Assembly: GCF_026967795.1 (NCBI RefSeq)
Contig: NZ_JAPVBH010000008.1
Coordinates: forward strand, 62,001 to 126,000
DNA from: Modestobacter sp. VKM Ac-2986
GTDB lineage: Bacteria; Actinomycetota; Actinomycetes; Mycobacteriales; Geodermatophilaceae
Length of the DNA: 64,000 bases
Direction of reading: 5' to 3'
The notes beneath the pieces are model-generated. The model was not told the origin of the DNA, did no database searches, and saw only the letters and a list, made by a program, of their open reading frames with translations. This document shows, piece after piece, positions 60,203 to 64,000 of this stretch (its first letter is position 1; every line of letters starts with the position of its first letter). A program made the translations under genes and the position numbers.

Positions 60203-60790
60203 ATGGACACCATTCGGCTCGAGGAACAGCAGGACGTGCTGGTCCAGACGGCGGCCGTGATCGCCGCCCAGCGCCAGTTCGCGCAGCGACTGCGGCAGCG
60301 GACCGTGCCCGACCCGCTCACCGGCCTGCCGGTGCGCAGCCTGCTCATCGACCGGCTCGAGCTCGCGCTCGCCGCCGCCGGCTCCGATCCGGGCCTGCTG
60401 GGCGTGCTGTCCTGCAACCTCGACGGCATCACCGCCCTGGAGGACCTCCGGGGCCGCGCCGTCGCCGACGCCGCACGCGCCGAGGCCGCCGGCCGGCTGG
60501 TCACCGCCGTGCGCCAGGGCGACGTCGTCGCCCGGATCAGCGCGCAGACCTTCGTCCTGATCTGCCCGGGCATCACCGACGCCGCCGACGCACAGGGCAT
60601 CGCCCGCCGGATCGCCGCCGCCTTCGACGAGCCGCTGCGCCCGCTGCCCGGCGTCAGCCACCGGGTCCGGCTCAGCGCCGGGATTGCCCTGTCCGGGCGT
60701 GCGTCGACCGCCGAGTCGCTCATCGCCGCGGCGAACGAGGCGATGACCCAGGTCCGCCACGAGCGGCAGGGCAGCGGCCGACACGGCTGA
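60203..60790 (+). CDS. Degenerate GGDEF-domain protein
   Basis: A 195-aa protein that is just a GGDEF fold: DPLTGLPVRSLLIDRLELAL at the start, LSCNLDGITALEDLRG where the metal/GTP Asp motif usually is, then SAQTF at 113-117 in place of GGDEF. The G-G-D-E active site is absent, so it cannot make c-di-GMP; such domains often bind GTP or c-di-GMP or act as partners. AGGAGGGG lies a few bases before the ATG. No sensor domain is attached. It sits 1.5 kb downstream of the two TPR-GGDEF genes. Confidence 0.8.
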   Translation: MDTIRLEEQQDVLVQTAAVIAAQRQFAQRLRQRTVPDPLTGLPVRSLLIDRLELALAAAGSDPGLLGVLSCNLDGITALEDLRGRAVADAARAEAAGRLVTAVRQGDVVARISAQTFVLICPGITDAADAQGIARRIAAAFDEPLRPLPGVSHRVRLSAGIALSGRASTAESLIAAANEAMTQVRHERQGSGRHG

Positions 60791-60797
60791 GAGAGGA

Positions 60798-60848
60798 CCC
60801 CCGTGCCCCCCACCGCTCGCGCGCTCGCGGCGGGACCCTGCACGGGGG
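60798..60848. terminator. Convergent terminator with CTCGCGCGCTCG loop
   Basis: CCCCCGTGC (60798-60806) pairs exactly with GCACGGGGG (60840-60848); inside, CCGC and GCGG close a TCGCGCGCTC loop. It separates the degenerate GGDEF gene and the convergent dehalogenase-fold gene. Confidence 0.75.
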
Positions 60849-60861
60849 CCACGGCCTCAGC

Positions 60862-61764
60862 TCAGGCCAGGGTCGTGATCCAGCCGGCCAGGGCGCGGCC
60901 CAGCTCCTCGGGGGCGTCCTCGGCGACCAGCCGGCCCGCGGGCAGCGTGACCTCGGTCAGCGCCGGCCAGCGGCGCACCACCCGGCGCATCCGGTAGCTG
61001 CGCGGGACGGCGGGCTCGGTGTCGACGAACAGCTTGGGCACCTCGCTGTGCGCCATCCACTGCCCGGCCCGGTCCAGGACGTCGTGCACCGCCGGCGGCG
61101 CGTGGTCGATCGGCAGCTGCCGCGCCCACTCCAGCGTCGGCCAGCGGTCGGCGGGGTCGAGGTAGGGCCGCCGGTACCGGTCGAGGGCCTCGGCCGGGAG
61201 CCCGCGCAGCACCGACGCCGGCAGCAGCTCCTCCACCACCCCGTTCTCCTGCAGGCCGACCCGCTCGCCGTCCGGCCCGCGCAGCTGCTGGTACAGCCGC
61301 TTGGTGTCGTCCGGGACGTCGGCCCAGATCACCGGCTGGACGACGGGCTCCATGAACGCGATCCCCCGGACGGCGTGGGGGTGGCGGCTCGCCCAGTCGA
61401 TGGCCAGCGCCGACCCCCACTCGGAGCCGACGAGGACGACCCGCTCGGTCGCCTCGATCTTCTCCAGGAAGGCGTCGAGCACCGCCGCGTGCCGGCCGAA
61501 GGAGTAGCTGCCCGGCCCGGGGTGCGGCAACGTGCTGGACTCCCCCATGCCGAGCAGGTCGACCGCGACGCACCGGCCCAGCTGCTGCACGTGCGGGAGG
61601 ACGTTGCGCCAGAGGTAGGAGGAGGTGGGGTTGCCGTGCAGGAAGACGATCGGGTCGCCGTACCCGACGTCGACGTGGGCCAGCTCCAGCTCGTGGTCGC
61701 CCTCGCGTCCCAGGCGGACCCGCTGCCGGGGGAAGAGGTCGTCGGTGGGGACGGGATCAGCCAT
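60862..61764 (-). CDS. Haloalkane dehalogenase-fold protein with altered catalytic residues
   Basis: A 300-aa alpha/beta hydrolase of the haloalkane dehalogenase group: VFLHGNPTSSYLWRNVLPH, DLLGMGESS, and IAFMEPVVQP with the acid Glu. The nucleophile elbow, normally H-D-W-G, reads S-E-W-G with Glu at 115, and the C-terminal G-x-H-x-x-x-E-D motif reads GRLVAEDAPEELG with Arg278 in the His position. Two of three catalytic residues are therefore changed. The halide-binding Trp after the nucleophile is kept. The ATG at 61764 is divergent from the TipA-like gene across a MerR-type promoter. Confidence 0.83.
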   Translation of the reverse strand: MADPVPTDDLFPRQRVRLGREGDHELELAHVDVGYGDPIVFLHGNPTSSYLWRNVLPHVQQLGRCVAVDLLGMGESSTLPHPGPGSYSFGRHAAVLDAFLEKIEATERVVLVGSEWGSALAIDWASRHPHAVRGIAFMEPVVQPVIWADVPDDTKRLYQQLRGPDGERVGLQENGVVEELLPASVLRGLPAEALDRYRRPYLDPADRWPTLEWARQLPIDHAPPAVHDVLDRAGQWMAHSEVPKLFVDTEPAVPRSYRMRRVVRRWPALTEVTLPAGRLVAEDAPEELGRALAGWITTLA

Positions 61765-61805
61765 GCCCGGGAGGTGCCCCGTCCTCCCGCCGTCCGAAAC
61801 CGGGC

Positions 61806-61836
61806 TTGACCCTGACGCGGCGTCAGGCTGTTGCCT
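61806..61836 (+). promoter_or_regulatory. MerR/TipA-type promoter
   Basis: TTGACC (61806-61811) and TTGCCT (61831-61836) are 19 bp apart, and the spacer begins with the palindrome CCTGACGCGGCGTCAGG (61811-61827). This is the autoregulated TipA-type architecture in front of the MerR gene at 61861. Confidence 0.75.
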
Positions 61837-61860
61837 GGTCGGTGTCAGAGAGGAGGGGCG

Positions 61861-62622
61861 ATGAGCTGGACGGTGGGTGAGCTGGCCCGGCTGACCGGCG
61901 TGACGGTGCGGACGCTGCACCACTACGACCGGATCGGGCTGCTGCGGCCCAGCGAGCGGACGGCGGCGGGTTACCGCAGCTACGACGTCCGCGACCTGGA
62001 CCGGCTGCACCAGGTGCTGGTCTACCGCGGGCTCGGGTTCCCCCTCGAGGAGGTCGCGACCCTGCTGGACGACCCCGACGCCGACCCCGCGGAGCACCTG
62101 CGCCGGCAGCACCGGCTGCTCCGGGACCGGCTCGAGGCCACCTCGGCGATGGTCGCGGCCGTCGAGAAGGAGATGGAGGCACGGCAGATGGGGATCTCCC
62201 TGACCCCGGAGGAGCGGTTCGAGGTGTTCGGCGACTGGCTGCCCGAGGAGTACGCGGCCGAGGCCGAGGAGCGGTGGGGCGACACCGAGGCCTGGGCGCA
62301 GTCCCAGCGGCGGACGGCGGCGATGTCGAAGGAGGACTGGCTGCGGGTCAAGGCCGAGACCGACGACGTCGAGGGGCGGTTCGCCGCTGCCCTCGGTGCG
62401 GGGGTGGCGGCCGACTCGGCGGCGGCGATGGACCTGGCCGAGGAGCACCGGCAGCACATCAGCCGGTGGTTCTACGACTGCTCGCCCGAGGTGCACGCCG
62501 GCCTCGGCGAGATGTACGTCGCGGACGAGCGGTTCGCCGCGCACTACGAACGGATCGCCCCCGGCCTGGCGCAGTACGTGAGCACGGCCGTCCGGGCCAA
62601 CGCCGCCCGCCAGCGCGGCTGA
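61861..62622 (+). CDS. TipA-like MerR regulator with TipAS drug-binding domain
   Basis: A 253-aa regulator. The MerR winged helix is WTVGELARLTGVTVRTLHHYDRIGLLRP (3-30), a coiled coil follows to about 110, and the C-terminal half is TipAS-like: DWLPEEYAAEAEERWG, WFYDCSPEVHAGLGEMYV and FAAHYERIAPGLAQYV. In Streptomyces TipA a Cys in this region reacts with thiopeptide antibiotics; YDCSPE carries a Cys in the matching place. AGGAGGGG precedes the ATG. The palindromic 19-bp-spaced promoter points to autoregulation. Multidrug sensing is inferred from the family. Confidence 0.9.
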   Translation: MSWTVGELARLTGVTVRTLHHYDRIGLLRPSERTAAGYRSYDVRDLDRLHQVLVYRGLGFPLEEVATLLDDPDADPAEHLRRQHRLLRDRLEATSAMVAAVEKEMEARQMGISLTPEERFEVFGDWLPEEYAAEAEERWGDTEAWAQSQRRTAAMSKEDWLRVKAETDDVEGRFAAALGAGVAADSAAAMDLAEEHRQHISRWFYDCSPEVHAGLGEMYVADERFAAHYERIAPGLAQYVSTAVRANAARQRG

Positions 62623-62652
62623 CGGGTCGGCCCGGGCACCCTCCCGGGCGCT

Positions 62653-62684
62653 CGAGCCCTGCCCCCACCCGGGGGCAGGGCTCG
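62653..62684 (+). terminator. Strong hairpin after the TipA-like gene
   Basis: CGAGCCCTGCCCC (62653-62665) pairs exactly with GGGGCAGGGCTCG (62672-62684) around a short C/A-rich loop, 31 bases past the stop. Confidence 0.8.
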
Positions 62685-62765
62685 ACTCCCCACGACACGC
62701 CGCCGGGACCGACGTCACGACCACCCCTGCGGCGGACGGGCCGGCCGGGGCCGCATGCTGGCGGG

Positions 62766-63905
62766 GTGGGTCGGGTGATCGCGGTGCTGCAGCAGCCGTG
62801 GGTGCAGCGCGGGGTCCGGGCGGCGCTGGCCGCGGCCCTGGCCTGGCAGGCCGCACTGCTGCTGCCCCCGGCGCTGTCGGCCTACGCCTACTACGCCCCG
62901 CTGGGCGCGATCATCGCCGTCTCCCCCACCGTCGCGGACTCCGCCTCCGCGGCCTGGCGCAGCGTGCTGGCCATCCTGGTCGGCTTCGCCCTGGCCGTGG
63001 CGGTCTACGAGGTGACCCGCGGCATCCCGGACGCGCTGACCATCGCGCTCATCGTGGCGCTGGCGATCGGGGTGGAGCAGTGGCGGCTGTTCCGGGAGCA
63101 GGCCAGCTGGGTCAGCTTCGCCGCCGTCCTGATGATCACCGTGGGCACCTCCGACCCGGCCGAGTACGCCGTCCGGTACGCCGGGCTCACCCTGCTGGGC
63201 GCCGCGGTGGGCGTGCTGGTGACGACCGTGCTGTTCCCGCCGCTGCAGCTGACCACCGCCGTCCAGCGGATCGCGGTGGCCCGGGAGCTGCTCGCCGGGC
63301 ACCTGGAGGAGATCGCCGCCGGGTTGCGGACCGGCGAGATCCCCGAGCCCGGCGCCTGGGCCGCGCGCACCCAGGCGCTCGGCGCGGCGCTGGACCTCAT
63401 GCGCGGCGCGGAGGCCCGGGTCGAGCGGGCCCGGCGGGCGAACCCGCGGGCCCGGAACTGGCAGGGCACCGCGGGCGGCATCCGGGAGCAGTCCCGTGCC
63501 CTGGACCGGGTGGCGGTGCTGGTGGACGACCTCACGACGCTGGTGGTGGAGTTCCAGCCGCACCGGCGGGGACTGGACCGGGTGGACGGCGCGACCGGCT
63601 GGGTGCTCGCCGACGCCCTCACCGGCCTGGCCCGCGTCGTCCGCATCCCGTACCACGCCACCGACACCGAGCCCGACGAGCGGGACGCCGCCATCCTCGC
63701 CGCCGTCACCGCGCTGGACCGGCTCACCGGGCTGCTGCGCACCTCGCAGATCGCCGACGACGCGGGGTTCTTCGCCCTGGGCGCGGTCACCGTCGGGATG
63801 CACCGGTCGCTGCGGACCCTCGAGGCGCACGTCCGCTTCCCGGCCCGACCCGGCGCGCGTCCGCCCTCAGGGGAATCGGACGACCCGGTGCTCGAACGCG
63901 GCTAG
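62766..63905 (+). CDS. FUSC/aromatic acid exporter family membrane protein
   Basis: A 379-aa protein. About six hydrophobic helices occupy residues 12-165 (AALAWQAALLLPPALSAYAYYAPLGAIIAV and VGFALAVAVYEVTRG), followed by a cytoplasmic helical domain of about 200 residues with WQGTAGGIREQSRALDRVAVLV. This is the half-size FUSC/ArAE plan of efflux proteins for aromatic acids. The GTG at 62766 is tentative; 62775 is also possible. It lies downstream of a TipA-like regulator but a terminator separates them. Substrate unknown. Confidence 0.82.
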   Translation: MGRVIAVLQQPWVQRGVRAALAAALAWQAALLLPPALSAYAYYAPLGAIIAVSPTVADSASAAWRSVLAILVGFALAVAVYEVTRGIPDALTIALIVALAIGVEQWRLFREQASWVSFAAVLMITVGTSDPAEYAVRYAGLTLLGAAVGVLVTTVLFPPLQLTTAVQRIAVARELLAGHLEEIAAGLRTGEIPEPGAWAARTQALGAALDLMRGAEARVERARRANPRARNWQGTAGGIREQSRALDRVAVLVDDLTTLVVEFQPHRRGLDRVDGATGWVLADALTGLARVVRIPYHATDTEPDERDAAILAAVTALDRLTGLLRTSQIADDAGFFALGAVTVGMHRSLRTLEAHVRFPARPGARPPSGESDDPVLERG

Positions 63906-63917
63906 GGTCTCCTGCTC

Positions 63918-64000
63918 GTGAGCCGCATCGCTGAGGTCGTCGTCCCGGCTCGCCTGGGCAGGAGCTTCCGCTGGCTGCTCGCCTCGTCCTGGACGTCGAA
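63918..64000 (+). CDS. Probable MFS transporter, first 27 codons
   Basis: A GTG at 63918 opens MSRIAEVVVPARLGRSFRWLLASSWTS, which runs off the window. R-S-F-R-W-L-L-A-S-S-W-T-S is the usual approach to the first helix of a major facilitator protein (typically followed by N-L-G-D-G). The gene starts 13 bases after the FUSC stop and may share its message. Only the beginning is visible, so the call is tentative. Confidence 0.45.
   Translation, partial: MSRIAEVVVPARLGRSFRWLLASSWTS

Overview
The window is chromosomal DNA of a very G+C-rich actinobacterium (about three quarters G+C by eye, many GTG starts, Shine-Dalgarno sites of GGAGG type). A bacterial proteasome activator ending in GQYL, a class E sortase, an IdeR/DtxR-type iron box, FabG4/HtdX-like fatty-acid genes and a GuaB1-type enzyme all fit Actinobacteria. 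The number of c-di-GMP and chemosensory proteins suggests a soil or stone organism such as Geodermatophilaceae (Blastococcus, Modestobacter, Geodermatophilus); that family assignment is inference. I see no IS element, prophage or CRISPR array. Gene density is high and most intergenic gaps hold strong hairpins.

Layout. 1-9.1 kb: truncated NUDIX gene, small VOC and NIPSNAP proteins, a Tat-exported PHP-domain protein with a His-rich leader, a LOG-family protein, a geranylgeranyl-reductase-type flavoprotein, a membrane diguanylate cyclase, and a GIY-YIG nuclease gene beside tRNA-Ser(UGA). 9.1-14.4 kb: a surface protein ending in an LAMTG sorting signal, a Suv3-like helicase, and a class E sortase with a 52-aa membrane partner. 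14.5-20.9 kb: a lipid locus (HtdX-like dehydratase, FabG4-like reductase, FadA2-like thiolase) divergent from a TetR gene coupled to an acyl-CoA oxidase-type dehydrogenase, with palindromic operators between them. 21-30.9 kb: a 1,139-aa secreted GH3 enzyme, a TRIC/UPF0126 membrane protein, a GAF/PAS/PP2C phosphatase divergent from an EAL phosphodiesterase, and an aldo/keto reductase. 31-38.5 kb: HU, acetamidase, DinB-like and FolP2-like proteins, a hydrolase, then the quinone oxidoreductase / cysteine desulfurase-like / proteasome activator block. 38.5-43 kb: a triple-CheW protein and a soluble six-PAS chemoreceptor. 43-49.3 kb: two HAD phosphatases with serS, an iron-box gene, a duplicated DUF1540 protein, GuaB1, a zincin and a GroES-like protein. 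49.3-53.9 kb: a MerR-controlled alcohol dehydrogenase/SDR operon, an oxidoreductase and pheA. 53.9-64 kb: a TPR-GGDEF protein, a GGDEF protein fused to a LarB-like domain, a yybP-ykoY (Mn2+) riboswitch with a GDT1-family transporter, a degenerate GGDEF, a dehalogenase-fold protein lacking catalytic residues, a TipA-like MerR regulator, a FUSC exporter and the start of a probable MFS gene.

Main themes. Second-messenger signalling is strong: three apparently active GGDEF proteins, one dead GGDEF and one EAL protein. Several local regulatory circuits can be read directly: MerR promoters with 19-bp spacers, a TetR operator cluster, an iron box and a manganese riboswitch. The most unusual gene is the GGDEF-LarB fusion at 55.9-58.7 kb, whose LarB-like part lacks the cysteine used by the nickel-pincer cofactor enzyme. 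Families of near-perfect palindromes recur at gene ends.
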